Below are positions 20,800 to 33,345 of a stretch of DNA of 38,913 bases, piece by piece. The notes below the pieces were generated by a model that was given only the letters and a program-made list of their open reading frames with translations, had not been told where the DNA came from and made no database searches. The position numbers and the translations under genes were made by a program. The DNA comes from Reclinomonas americana ATCC 50394 (Eukaryota > Jakobida > Jakobea > Jakobida), in NCBI GenBank assembly GCA_048213135.1, contig PS015252.1:1-38913 (forward strand), in the 5' to 3' direction. The first letter of the stretch is position 1. The number at the start of each line of letters is the position of its first letter.

Positions 20800-23700
20800 C
20801 ATTGCGCGTCGGTCGGTGTGATCGACTTGTGTGGGACACTCTTGTTGCGGGACTTTTTTTCATTGTAACGCGTATGCGCGATGGTGTGACCACGGTGAGG
20901 CCGACGGGTGTGCATGCGAGGCGGCGAGAGCGGGTAGACGGAATCGGCTGGAGCGAGAGGCGGGGCGGTCGATTCGTACGTCTTGCAACTGACCGCGAAG
21001 TGGGGGAGTGTACGGTTGTGTCGCTCCCACGTGCATCATCAGCGATATCTGAGAGGAATGGAAGTGGTGAGACGAGTGAGCATTCCTGCTGTGGACGCTG
21101 CGCTGCATGAGTACTACGCACTGGTGTGCCGGATGATTGTCGGAACAACATTGGCGATGGTGATTGTTGTGCCTGCGTGTGCCACGCGTCGCCGGGCATT
21201 GGCGACGAGCTGTTGCCGGATAGGTACTGCAACTCGTACTGTCGTTGGAGGGCGAGCTGTCGAGAGTGCTGAACCAGCTGCGGGCGCGGGGCCTGTGCGA
21301 CAATGGCAGGCGCTGGCGACGCTTGTCGCAACTCGAGCAACCGCTGGAAGGGCGATGTCGGCGGTGGTGAAGACGCAGCCTGTTGCAGAGGCGACCCTCG
21401 GCGATCGGAATTCGCTCGTGATGGATGGAGTGCCTGTGGCACAAGCGGCGGCAGGGAGGTGTGAGCCGTCGTCATCGGGGCGGGCCACGCAGTTGGCGCC
21501 GAGTGCTCTGCGAGAGAGGCACGATGAGCATTCCTCCACATCACAAGCATGGCCTCTGCGACTCACGAGGGACGGAGGGATGCGACGGATATTGCGTGTC
21601 ATCCAGATTCTGCTCCCGCATTCTCTGGCGTACAAGCCGGTTCACCAGTGCGCGCTGCGGGGGCGCCAGCGCCGTGAACTTGTCGGTCTTTTGCGCTTGG
21701 CGCGGCTTCGGCGACACTCCATGTATGCGCGGCCATTGCATGTCAATGACTGTGATGGGCGAGCTCTTGCCACGGTGCCGAGGACTGGACTCCACATCGT
21801 CGAGGCTGGCGAGATCGGGATCGGTGACGCTCGTGGATGCAGCCACGCTGCTGTCGAAATCCGCGACAGCAAAGTGCGCCTGCTTCAACGGCGCCACTTG
21901 CACACCGACCTTGCCCTTGTTGCGTTGTTGTCTGCGCCGTCGCCACACAAACCACCATGCCAGCAGCAGTGCCGCGAGCAGCGCCGCTCCTCCGCCTCCC
22001 CCTGCCGTCAGTGCAATCAGTGCGACGTGACTCAATCCACCACCGCTGCCACTGTCGACCGCGGCGCCGGTGGAGGAGGTGGCTGTGGGAAGCGAACAGG
22101 CGATGAGCGTGCTGAATACGAGCAGCGTGAAGAGTGAACAACTTACCACCGGCGGTGCTTGTCGTAGAGGCAGCTTGTTGTACAGTGAGTGTTGTTGCGC
22201 GGGTCACGGTCTGCGCGGTGTTGACACTGGAGTTTGCCTCGCCTGGCGGACCATGGTCGAAGAAGACGCACACTGAAAACTGCCCGGCTTGGCTGAACGC
22301 CACACGCCCAGTCAGCAGAAGCTCGCCAGTTATGCTGTTCACTCTGACTGTGAGTTGTTTGTGGAGTGAGGGAGAGTGTGCGCTTGTGGCTCATGCGCAA
22401 CGGATCAGTTACGGACGACAGTGGCCGATCAAACGAGTTGACGCCCGCTGCCATGGTGCTGGTGGCTTGTGCACTGCTTGAGTAGGTGGGACAGTCGACA
22501 CCCGCAGGCACCACCGTGAACCAATCCGTCGCCAGCAGGCCCGTGCCTTGCAATGTCAGCGCAAGCGGTGTTCCCACTGAGGCCACCGTAGGTGTCACTG
22601 TGAACAACACCGGCCCTGTGGAAAAGAAGAGTCAACGCCAGCTGCAGTGACTGCAAGCATCGTGTTTGTACAACGCAACTGCTGACACGCAATAATGGTG
22701 ATGACAGTCCCACGGCTGCGAGAGATAGCGCCGCGTCATAGCCCGCCGGTTGCAGACAGATCAGCCAGTCCGTGTCAGTCCACGAGGTCTCCACCAGCAC
22801 GGTGCGTTCGATGCTCGATACAAAGGTGCTTCGGGTCAGCACAGCGTCACTGAGTCTCTGGCCGTTACACAGCAGCACGTCTGCAGCTGCTCGGCTGTGG
22901 CGGGGTCGGCATTGTGTGAGCCCAATGCACAGAGCAATTGTAGTAAGCATGCACATATATGCCATGCATCACGCGCACCTCGTTGGCCCTGCTGCAGCTG
23001 CAGTTGTGTGTCGAGTACCACGGCCTGCTTGTGATGTGACGGTTCCATTTGCAAAGACAAACACGTGATCGTCGGGGTGGAACGATTGGCCGTTGAGGGT
23101 GACCACAGACGGAACTGCGGGCCGCAGCTGACGAGGCGAGAATGTTGTGAATGTAGGCCCTGTGGAGGGTGCATGAGAGTCGAGGAGGAGGGCACTTCGA
23201 AAAATGAGTGAAACGAAACCAACAACGGCGATTGGTCCCAGCTCTTGGAACGCATGGCGCGGTGACATGCTGGCGAGAGAGTGTGTGAGGGGTGCGGAGA
23301 CAAACGAACATGGCGGTGACTTCAACAACTCACCGAATACACAGTGCCAGTCGTTCGTGCAGTGGAGGAATGTTGTTGCCAGTACGCAGTGGAGTCACTG
23401 TCACCGTCACTTGTGCGGCACCTTGCACCATCACTTGCCCGAGTGTCACGTCGTCCACATCAGTCAACAGCGGACCACCACCAGTCGCCACGGCGCACGC
23501 ATTGACGGAGGCAGCGGCGGTTGTCTTCTGTCGCAAGACCACTTCTACTCCACTCGGTGGCAGCAAATTGCCGGTGATGGTGAGTATGGATGGCACCAGA
23601 TTGGTGACAGTCGTTGGCTGCACTGTAGATGCGGTAGGAGCTGTGTGGCGCCAGCGTGTGAGAATTGGTGTCATGCAAAAGGGGAGCCAACCACACGTAT

Positions 23701-26700
23701 GATTCACCAACTACGCTGACTAAGTCAAGCCGAGAGACAGGTCGGAACGAGCCAGTCGTAGAATACCTGCACCGGAATAAAGGCATGTCAATCGATGGCA
23801 CACACGCGTACAAGAAGCACCACTGCGTTTCTTCATACCGCACACACAAAGTCAGCGCCGAATACGACGGCAGCGATCCCGACGACAGTGACGACGGAAT
23901 GAACTGTGCCACGCCAACAGTGCCAGAGGCAGTCACCGAGAACGCGCCGAGTGATGTTCCAGCAGCCGCCACACCACCGGCGCACGACGACGGTGATTCC
24001 ACCAGCAGCGCCAACATGTCGCTCTCGGGCAATCGCTGTCCTTCCAGTGTCACCGGTGTGGACACCATGTTGCTCAGAACAGAAGGCGATATGCGAGTGA
24101 TGGACGGCTCTGCATTATCACACGTGTGAGTAACGATGGTGCAGTGACACGTGCACGCAACTGCTGTCGACGCACGACACACCTTGTTTGTCGATGCGAA
24201 CGCCCATCGCGCTCACAGGGTACGAAATGGCAAACGGTGCGCGCCTGCCAGCAGAGGTAAGATGCGAGAACATAGGGACACCACGCGGGGGCGCTGACGC
24301 AACTGGAGGCAGGCAAATAATGGAGTGGACGGACTGGCAGTGGCCAGAGGGGTGGCACGGACGGACACGGTCAACTGCTTGCCGTCCGGGCTCACAGTGG
24401 TGCTTGATGCATCGGCTGCGAGTGCTGGTGCTGCGGCAGAAGCGGTGGAACACGAGCCGGGATCTGTGGTGAACAGAATCCGATCTACACGGACGGAGAG
24501 ACGAGTGAGAGGCAAGACGCAGAAGCGCGAATCAAGTGCTGGTAAGAGCAGACCTGTTGGCAGCAGCTGACTGCCGCGCAACGTGAATGTAGTCGTTCCA
24601 TACTGATTCACCAGCAGTGGAGACAGCGAGTCGACACGACCTGGATGCACAACGTGCACGGTGTGAGAGAGGATGGATCTGATAATCAACGCAGCTGTGC
24701 AAACCTTCACAGTTGGTGCCAAATGTCGGTTGAGCACATGCTGGAGCGGTGGAAAAGGAAATGACGCTGCCGGTGACGTTGTACGTGCCACCGGACAACA
24801 CACAGCGGGCACGAACGTAGTACTGTGTTGCCGGAGTGAGGGACGTCAGCTTCGCGGTCAGCGAAACTGCCGCAGTTCCCGTGATCGGAGGCATGGTCGG
24901 CAAAGTCACGGTGGTTGTGTTCATGCTCCCGAATGCAGCATCGGTGGACACATGAAGAACGGCAAGCGCAGCCCCCAACGCCACATTTTGAGGGTCAATG
25001 GAGACTGTCACTGTTGCACCAGTGAACGCGATGGAATCCACACTGGTGCCGAGAACCACGGGTGCAGACGGAGTGGTGAATGCCAGCGGCGCACTCGATT
25101 GCACTGGCACACCACCACCAGCACTGGCCACCACTCGAAAATAGTACGACGTGGCCGGAGTAAGGCCAGTGAGTGAGGCAGAGACTGACACGGACGAGGT
25201 GCCACCGACCACAGCAGGTGACACGCCAGTCGCTTGATTCACTGTGCCGATGACGAAAGTCGCAAATGTAGAGTACTCCATCGAGACAGCAACGGCGGTT
25301 GCACTGGATGGATCTACAGAGCCAACGAGAACCACTGCCACTGGACTTGTTGGAGATGCACCACTGGCCACCGGCACTGGCAGTCTCAACGTGGTGAATG
25401 ACAGCGCACCACTGTACTGCACAGGCGCTCCACCACTTGTCGTNNNNNNNNNNNNNNNNNNNNGCCGGTCGATGTGGCCGCGATACGGAAGTAGTACTGC
25501 GTGTTCGGTGCCAATCCTGTTGCACTTCCTGTCACTGGCGTGTCCATGCTGCCGCTGACGGTGGTCGGTGACACTGCCGATGCATTCAGTATGCCACTCG
25601 CGAAAGTCGCGGACGTAGAGTACTCAATCGACACAGTGACCGTCGGTCCACTTTGTGCGTTCACACTGCCACTCAGCGTCGCTGACACGGCGCTCGTCAC
25701 AGTGGCGGATGAGCTGGTGGCAACAGGAAGGTTGAATGGTGTAAATGGAACCACGTTGCCGTACCGCACAAACGCTCCACCACTCGTGGTGGCCACAATG
25801 CGGAAGTAGTACTGCGTGCTTATCGTGAGACCGGCTGCACTACCAGTCACATTCACGGTGCTGGTGCCGCTGACGGAGACTGGCGACACTGCAGATGCAG
25901 TGAGCACACCAGTCGCAAACGTCATGGATGTGGAGAACTCGATCGACACGGTGACCGTCGATCCACCTTGCGCGTTCACCGTGCCTCCCAGCGTCGCCGA
26001 TGTCGGGCCTGTCACCACAGCCGCCAGACTCACAACCAATGGCACGTTAAGCGTTGCAAATGTTGCCGACATGGACTCCTGCGCTGGCGATACACCCTGA
26101 ACAGTGCTTGCGAACTTGAAACTATACGTGGTGGCTGGGCTGAGTCCGCTCACAACGGCAGTGACAGTCACAGCAGTGGATCCCGTGATGGGCGCAACAG
26201 GAGTGGTGTTCGTCACGGTGATCACATTGGCGGTGAACGCGGCGTCGGTGGCCACAATGAATGACACTGTATCGGCGCGACCATTGGAAGGATTCACCGT
26301 CCCCGACAGTGTCGCCGACCCGGCTGTTATAATCGTGGCACTTCCGATCGTCACAATTGGCAGCCCCGGGGTTGTTGCCGTCAGAATTGAACCACGTTGC
26401 GGCGAATTGCCAACCACGACAGCCACCACACGATACGAATAGCTCGTGTTTGGTTGGAGGCCGACGATGACCGCCGACACTGTCTGCGATCCACTGCCAG
26501 AGAACGGCCCAGCCGGCGTGGTAGTCGTCACCACCGTCACGCCACTTGACAGGTCCGCAACGAGACTGTACTCAAACGTGACGGTGACTGCGCTGTTGTT
26601 CTTCGGATCAACAGTGCCATTGAGGGTGATTGTCGTCTGGAACATAGAGGAGGCGGCCACCGTCGTGACAGTGGGGTTGCCGGGGGCGATGAAGAACAGT

Positions 26701-29700
26701 GTTGCACCCTGCAGCACCTGCATCGTGGCCGTCACTGTCACAGCAAAGCGAAAGTAGTATGTCGTCAGCGGAGTGAGACCAGTGACAGTGGCCGCGACGT
26801 CTATGCGAGTAGTGCCAGTGTAAGGTGACGAGGGCGTCAGATTGCTCACGGTGGTGACGCCTGTGGCCAGAGTCGATGACGTGCTGTACTGGAACACGGC
26901 CGTGCAGCTCTGGCCAGCAGGATTTAGTGCGCCGCGGAACACCACACTCTGCGGAGTCAGGTCGGTCACTGCTGACGTTTCCACGGTGGAAAACGAAAGA
27001 GCTGTACCCAGTTGCGGTGCCATCAAGTCCACCGTCGTGCCAACCACACGATAGAAGAAGGTAAGAAGGGGACTGAGGCCAGTAACCGTCGCACTAACAC
27101 TGATGGGTGCTGTTGAAGTCACAGTCGCGGAAGGCAAGATATTGGTGACAGAAACCACACCAGTTGCAAAATTCGAGTCCGTCGAGTACTGAAACGAAAC
27201 CGTCACTGTGCTGCCGCCATTGGTTCCCACAGAGGCGTTGAGAATGGCACTGCTGACGGTCACGGCGGTGGCGGCTGTGGTGGTCAGCGCCGGAAGCGGA
27301 CGAGTGGAGAACGACAAGATGGCACCATTCAGCGTGGTTGAATTGATGGTCACCGTCACCTGGAAGAAGTACGTGGTGCTGGCTGACAGCCCACTGACAG
27401 TCGCACTGATCGCGACAGCACCGGGGACCGAGTATGGGCCAGCGGGCGACACGGACGTCACGGTGACCACGCCGGTGGCGAGCGTTGGCGATGTGGAATA
27501 CCGGAATGAAGCACTCGCAGCGCCCAGTGCGCCAGGGTCGAGTGAGGCATTCAGAACGACAGACACTGGCGCGACACTGGTGGCTGCCAGGGTGAGGACA
27601 GTTGAGAAAGATTTGGGTGCGTCGGATACCCCAGATGGTGCATCAACAGAAGTGCCAACAGCACGGAAGTAATATGTACGACTCGGCAACAGACCAGTGA
27701 CAGTGGCGGTTACGGTCTGGGCGGAGTTCCCTGTAAACGGACCCGCAGGCGACGTGCTTGACACGACGACGACACCAGTGGCAAACGTGGAGTCCAGCGA
27801 CACTTGGAACACGATTGTCACAGTCGCACTGTTGTTTGGGTTCACAGAACCAGCCAGAATGACGGTGTCAAGTGCTGTCAGTGTGGCACTGGTTGTCGTC
27901 ACCGAGGGCAGCGCTCTTGTCGTGAAGGTGCCTGAAGACGAACATGTCGGCACCGCATCACCGGTCACAGTTGCACAGATTCGCCAGCGCACAGCAGTGG
28001 AAGGAGCCAGGCCAGTTATCGTTCCGCTACTCACTGTGACAAAGGTACTGCCGGTGAGGGGCATGGCTTCGGCGGCCGGCTGCGTAACCAATGAGCCACT
28101 CGCGAATGACGTGTCTGCCGATACCGTCACTTGAAAGACAACTGCCGACACAATGTTGTTATTGGGTGAAACAGAACCAGTTGAGGCAACAGTAGTGGAG
28201 GTGAATATTGGTGTGACGCCACTAATCGAGGCAGCAGCACCGATTCGTCCAACGAAAGACAATAGTGATCCACGTACAACCGTCATCCCCGCATCGTTGC
28301 TTGCAGCAGTTCGATAAAAGTACGTTCTGCCTGGTAGGGCGCTCACATCAGCGCTGACCGCAGTCGCTGATGATCCGCTGACAGTTGGTGGCGTGGCGGT
28401 GGTCGATGTGAGTGTCGTAGGTCCCTGAATTCGCCGGACCTTCGTGTTGCCGACGTCACCGACGAACCATGAGTCGGACGCAGCGTGGTACGCAACGTGT
28501 GGGGCACTGGTCGAGAATCGCGCCATAGACGCCGCACCATCGATGGCGGTTCCTGTTGTGCCGCATGTGCCAGCAAAGGTGCTCATGGTATTGCTCACGG
28601 GGTCGTACTTTCTGTGCCATCAGTGCCGATAAGATACATGTAGATCTGTACGAATGGTTCGAACAAAAAACAGCCGAAACAACAAAGACGACTTACCGAA
28701 TACAACCTCCACTTGCGGAAGACGTCCCGAAGTACAAAGTTCCGCCGCCATCCACCGCAAGGGCAGAGAATGCCGCAGAAAAACTCACAGCTTGATCAAC
28801 AGTATCTAAGTTCTGGGTTACGGCAGACGAAAGCGTGAGATCCACCGTGCGCGTCACTGTGTTGTATCGTGACAAAGTAGTGGTGTTAGAGTTGAAATAG
28901 ATAAATGTGTCGCTGGGGTCAATAGCCAACTGAGTTGTGAAAGAGCCAATCACGGCACCAGTTGTTGTTCCCTCAGAGATTGTGGCTCCCGGAATCGTAA
29001 GCTGCTGTACCGCTGTGATCCACCCTCCAATGTACAGAATAGACCCATCGCTCCGCATTGCAGCTCCGCTTGAGTAATCCACCAAAGCCGCAGCACTGCC
29101 AGTACCGCTTGGTGGAGAGGCGCACGAACTGGTCGACGTGCCCGCAAATGTAGTCACAGTGGCAGACGCCACAGACACTCGGCGCACCGCACAGTAACTT
29201 CCAGACGTCGCACTGACGACGAAGAGATCGCCAGTGGGGGGGTGCACTGCAAGGCCGGCTATATTCTGGAACGATGCACTCGCGCCGGTGCCATCTGCAG
29301 TTCCAGCTGTTGTACTGCCAACGAAAGTTGACGCAACACCGGCAGATGTCACTCGCAAGATGCCCCTATGAACGCTGTTTGCCATGTACAGATTGCCCGA
29401 CGCATCGGCCACAAGCCCCGCCTGGGTCCCCGGTGTGACGCTTGTGGCAAACGTGCTCACCACTGGTTCACCGACCTCGAACCACACGCTGGTCGTGGAT
29501 GCTGCATCGTTCGCATTGACAGTTCCGTTCACCGTGGTGGTCGATGTCGAGGTGCCGACTGCAGCACCGGTGGTAACCGACGGCAATGTTTGCGTGTAGA
29601 ATGTCACAATGCTACCATTCTGTGCCGCAGACACGCCAGTGATTCGAATCACCACACGGAATCCGTACGTTGTCATGCCCGCGAGGCCAGTCACAGCGCA

Positions 29701-32353
29701 ACTCAGAGAAATATTGCTTGCGCCAGTGTACGGACCAGCTGGACTCACAGTTGTGCAAGTTTGCACACCAGAGGCCAATGTCACATCAGTTGAGTACTCG
29801 AACACGACACTGTCAAGCGGGACCGTGTTGGGATTCAGTGAGGCGCGCAGGGTGACAGTGCTCTGCTGCACATCAGTCGCCGAGAGTGTGCTCCATGTCG
29901 GCATTGTCAGCGTGGTGAACGACACTGGTGTGCTGTTGACGGTGCCCGCTGCAGTGACGAGTACCGCCTGAAACCAATACTGTGTCGAGGGACTCAGTCC
30001 GGTGGCGGTGCCAGACACTGTAATCGTGGCAGTTCCAGCGTACGGAGCAGCTGGTGCCACCGTAGTGATAGTCGTCACACCCGTCACAAGTGTAGGGTCT
30101 GTGGAGGAAAACTGAAAAGTCAACGACGTAACACTGTCTCCGCTCGGCGGCAACACGGCCGCGTTGAGCACCGCAGACACAGGGCTGATGCTCGATGACG
30201 TCGTACTTGCAGTACTCGCCGTCACGGTGCTTCCCAGAAGTGGTGGCGCGAGCTCTGAAGAGGTGAGACGTGCTCGAAAGTACCACTTCGTGCTACCATT
30301 GAGTCCAGTCACTGTTGCAGACACCGTAACGTTGCCTGACCCAGTCTGCGTTCCAGCCGGTGTCACTGTGGACCACAACTGCACCCCAGTACTGAAGCTG
30401 CCGTCCGTCGAGTAATCAAAAGCAACAGTCACTTCCGCACTGCCTTTAGGGTTCATCGTTACAGCAACTGAAACTGAAGATGGAGTGCTGGTTATCACGC
30501 TCGTTGAAACGACAATTGGGAGCAGGGCTGTCGTCGCATTGGCCACTGAGCTGATAACTGACTGACTGGTGTCACTCGCCGGTACTGCCGTGCAGCGGAA
30601 GTAGTAGGTGGTGTTGGACGTCAATCCCGAGGCTGTGGCGGAGACGGTGGTGCCCGCCGTGGCAGAGGTGACGGAGCTGGAGGCCGTGAGTGTCTGTAAG
30701 ATGGGCGACATACTCATGGCTGTCGAGAGTGTCACAGTTACTGCACAGGCGCCGCCGTTGTTGGTGGTGATCGGGCAACTCAGCGAGAGCGTGAAAGATG
30801 TCTTTGTGGCAGTCGGCGTTCCCAGCGTTGGCAGGTTGAGAGTGGTGGCAAGCTGTGCTGAACCACGAGTCGCAGTGGCTCCATTGTTGTTGGTCGCTGC
30901 CGCCTGGAACACGAAGGTAGTCGATGGCGACAGACTGGAGATAGTGGCGGAAACGGACACTGGCGTGGTGCCTGTCAGGTTGGCCGGCGACGCACTGGCC
31001 AATGAAAACGTGGTCGGATAGGAGATCCGACGGAGGCCTGTGGGAGGAATGGAGAAACAAGATGCGAGATGAGTGACGACGCAACGCATCGCGGCACACT
31101 GATAATTTGAACACAGCGACTACCATAGCTGGGACCATCATTGACCAGCAGCGAGTTGGATTGGCTGATATGAACAATTCCACTTGTGTACGGCTGCAAG
31201 TGGAATTGTGCAATGCTCGTCCCGCCGTCGGTGCTGCCCCTAGAACCGCAGCGCCCGGCGTATGTCGTTACGCTGCCAGAGGGCGTCACTCGGCGGATGC
31301 AGGAGTTGCCAGCGTCCACCACAAACAGGTTGCCACTGGCGTCCATTGTCAAGCCGCCGAGAGTAGAAAATGTTGCCGCAGCACCCACTCCGTCTGCGCT
31401 GCCTCGGTCACTGCTCCCCGCGACTAGCGAGATAGCAGCTGTGCCCAGATCAATTACTAAAACGTTAAAAGTAGTTGACGTCATAAACGCTTGTTGGCCA
31501 GATGGACCGATGACAATTCCGTAACACGACACACTGGTAGTCACCGTCGAAACATTTGCAGTTGTCGTTTGAACAGCACGGAGTCCGTTTGAATCGCACA
31601 CATACAAAGTCGAGCCGTTGTTGGTGACGGCAAGTCCATTCGGCGTGTTGAATCGAGCTGCAGAACCAACGCCATCCGCCGAACCGAGCGATAATGCGGA
31701 TCCAACGAAAGTCGTCACGACACCGCTTGCCGTTACCTGCAGATGTGCAGCGACAACTTGAATCTTCTGCAAACGACAAGTGGACAGCGGGGAATGCACG
31801 TAACTCGTCGTATTGTGTTGCCTACCCGGTCAGCCACAAGGTAGTCACCGGAAGGTGAGTGTACAGCAATGCCAACGGGATTTAAAAACCGGGCAGCTGC
31901 GCCAGTCCCGTCAGCGGATCCCGCCACGTTGTACGTTCCTGCCACAACAGTCACTACGCCAGCTGTGCTGATGCGGCGTACGACGTTCGCCTCCGTTGCA
32001 GCAATCACTAGGTTTCCGGCTGCGTCGTATGCCATGTAACCACTTGCATCGACACCAGTCAATAGCGTCTGGACTGTGCTCACTTGCAGCTCGGCATACT
32101 CAAAGAATCCGTTCGTGGCCGTGGATGCTCCATTAGGGTTGACAGTGGCGTTGAGAACGACACTGCTCTGAGTCGGTGACGAGGCGGCACTCGTGCTGAC
32201 GATGGGGTCAATCTGGCCGCACACTGGGGCAGCCAAGACGACCAGCGCTGCGATGACGACGATGGCGACGACAAGAGGAGAGGTGGTGTTGGGTAGAGGT
32301 TGATGCAGTGGGCGCTCGCGGCGGTGGTGGCGGTGGTGCAAGACGGACGACAT
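20800..32353 (-). CDS. Giant receptor-like protein: NHL nested in FN3-like repeats, five IPT/TIG domains, one TM, cytosolic tail
   Basis: Seventeen phase-consistent exons: 32353-31805, 31736-31124, 31037-28697, 28611-24705 (with 20-N gap), 24640-24554, 24484-24304, 24244-24183, 24109-23839, 23766-23708, 23640-23334, 23269-23220, 23159-22979, 22894-22680, 22615-22402, 22343-22147, 22082-21567, 21507-20800. The total is near 3,490 residues. Order: basic head with signal anchor or signal peptide (LVVAIVVIAALVVL), FN3-like repeats with two NHL propellers, a short EGF remnant (CAQPTFGTNCEG), five IPT/TIG domains, a membrane span, an RRRRQQR stop-transfer, then about 360 tail residues rich in Ser, Pro and Gln with no kinase motif. 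IPT/TIG plus one membrane span recalls plexin/Met-type receptors, but the rest does not. Three introns start GTTGCG. The last exon is uncertain: a GTAAGT donor at 20799 follows, and a 20-base exon 20714-20695 would end the protein. Confidence 0.82.
21955..22030 (-). other. Transmembrane segment of the giant receptor
   Basis: A stretch of about 25 residues from 'VALIALTAGGGGGAALL' to 'AALLLAWWFVW' is followed directly by RRRRQQR. A type I orientation with a C-terminal cytosolic tail is inferred. Confidence 0.85.
22150..24640 (-). repeat. Five IPT/TIG domains, each split by introns
   Basis: Openings of the five domains: 'RVDSLSPLLVNQYGTT', 'PSITRISPSVLSNMVST', 'PTASTVQPTTVTNLVPS', 'PTFTTFSPRQLRPAVPS' and 'PVLFTVTPTVASVGTP'. 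Each is followed by 'TL.G..L' and ends near a Cys-containing strand such as 'LTLCVR', 'LALCIR' or 'FSVCVFF'. In domains 2 and 3 an intron falls at the same point, after CVR or CIR and in the same phase, so those domains duplicated with their introns. Confidence 0.75.
24740..28424 (-). repeat. FN3-like repeats, second block
   Basis: About eleven more repeats of the same design, all within a single 3.9-kb exon. They diverge more from one another than the EGF units do, apart from two neighbours sharing 'TVNAQGGSTVTVSIE'-like sequence beside the assembly gap. Confidence 0.8.
25444..25463. other. Assembly gap, 20 N, inside the FN3-like block
   Basis: The frames differ on the two sides. They join only if the missing length is a multiple of three, so 20 is a placeholder. 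Closely similar repeats flank the gap, so one or more repeats may have been collapsed. Confidence 0.85.
28425..29465 (-). other. NHL-type propeller 2, inserted in a second FN3-like repeat
   Basis: The blades include 'GLVADASGNLYMANS', 'ADGTGASASFQNIAGLAVHP' and 'IDGAASMARF', ending 'NTKVRRI'. The host repeat starts with 'TTVNGTVNANDAASTTSVWFE' and resumes after the propeller with 'VSADVSALPGRTYFYRTAA'. Confidence 0.8.
29466..31030 (-). repeat. FN3-like repeats, first block
   Basis: About five repeats of 85 to 95 residues. Each carries 'L..SLNP' or 'VNPNG', then 'F.YSTD..FATGV', then 'VSATVTGLSPST.YYFR'. The pattern resembles bacterial-style FN3 domains. The whole block lies in one long exon. 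Confidence 0.8.
31040..32085 (-). other. NHL-type propeller 1, inserted in the first FN3-like repeat
   Basis: Blade motifs of the form D-G-x-G-x-A-A-R-F followed by GIAVHSPSGDYLVADRVGN and IRRVT recur (ADGTGAAARF, ADGVGSAARF, ADGVGAAATF), about six blades. The FN3-like repeat begins before it ('VVLNATVNPNG...FFEYAE') and ends after it ('VSATISSLSPSTTFVFQA'). Confidence 0.8.
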
Positions 32354-32934
32354 GTGCGTACACGACGGCGCAAAACGCTTCCCACACATTGATGTTGCGA
32401 ATGATGGCCTCCGTGCTGCAGACGTTGCTAGCAACTCTCCTTGGGTGTGCGTGTGCGCCGCCCTCTGCAAGTGTGTGGAAGAGATGCAGACGAGTCAGGT
32501 GAGCAGCTCTTGCCGACGCAAATTGATGCACCGAACATGCACTCACCGTTCCGGAAACGAACGTGCTGCACACGAGCGAGTCGTGGTGTTGACGAGGGAG
32601 AGAAGGAGAGAGTGCGAGGGATAAGAGAGTAAAAGAACAAGGACGCGTGGTAAAGTCGCAGAGAGGAGTGGGGGACGCAATACAAATGGGGCCAATTGGG
32701 AGTCAAATTGCAGTCAAGCACACGGCTGGACACGCACAGCACGGGACGAGAAAGAAACGCACACACGCGAGGGCATTGCGCCACATGCAATACTATGTGT
32801 GCAGCAGTCAACAGAGGACTCTGGCCGACATTAACGCTGTGTCCACCAATATCGATAATGAGAAGTTCGGCCAACCCAATAACGACGAGAGCAGCGACGC
32901 ACCTGCATCGTGAAGCTGCTCACTCGGAGCGACA

Positions 32935-33113
32935 NNNNNNNNNNNNNNNNNNNNNNNNNNNNNNNNNNNNNNNNNNNNNNNNNNNNNNNNNNNNNNNNNN
33001 NNNNNNNNNNNNNNNNNNNNNNNNNNNNNNNNNNNNNNNNNNNNNNNNNNNNNNNNNNNNNNNNNNNNNNNNNNNNNNNNNNNNNNNNNNNNNNNNNNNN
33101 NNNNNNNNNNNNN
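32935..33113. other. Assembly gap, 179 N
   Basis: The gap ends directly on the (CT)n tract, which is probably what stopped the assembly. Confidence 0.9.
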
Positions 33114-33219
<106 letters not shown>

Positions 33220-33345
33220 CACTCACTCTCTCTCTCTCTCTCTCACTCACTCACACCCTCTCTCTCCTTCACTCACTCCCTCCCTCACTCCTTCTCTCAC
33301 TCACACACCCTCTCCTTCTCACTCCCTCTCTCTCTCTTCTCACAG

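Noticed and set aside
20543-21550. Direct fusion of the receptor tail with the NDUFA6 N-terminus in one open frame
   Set aside because: The continuous frame is accidental. A GTAAGT donor at 20799 ends the tail, and the NDUFA6 homology is spliced in a different frame.
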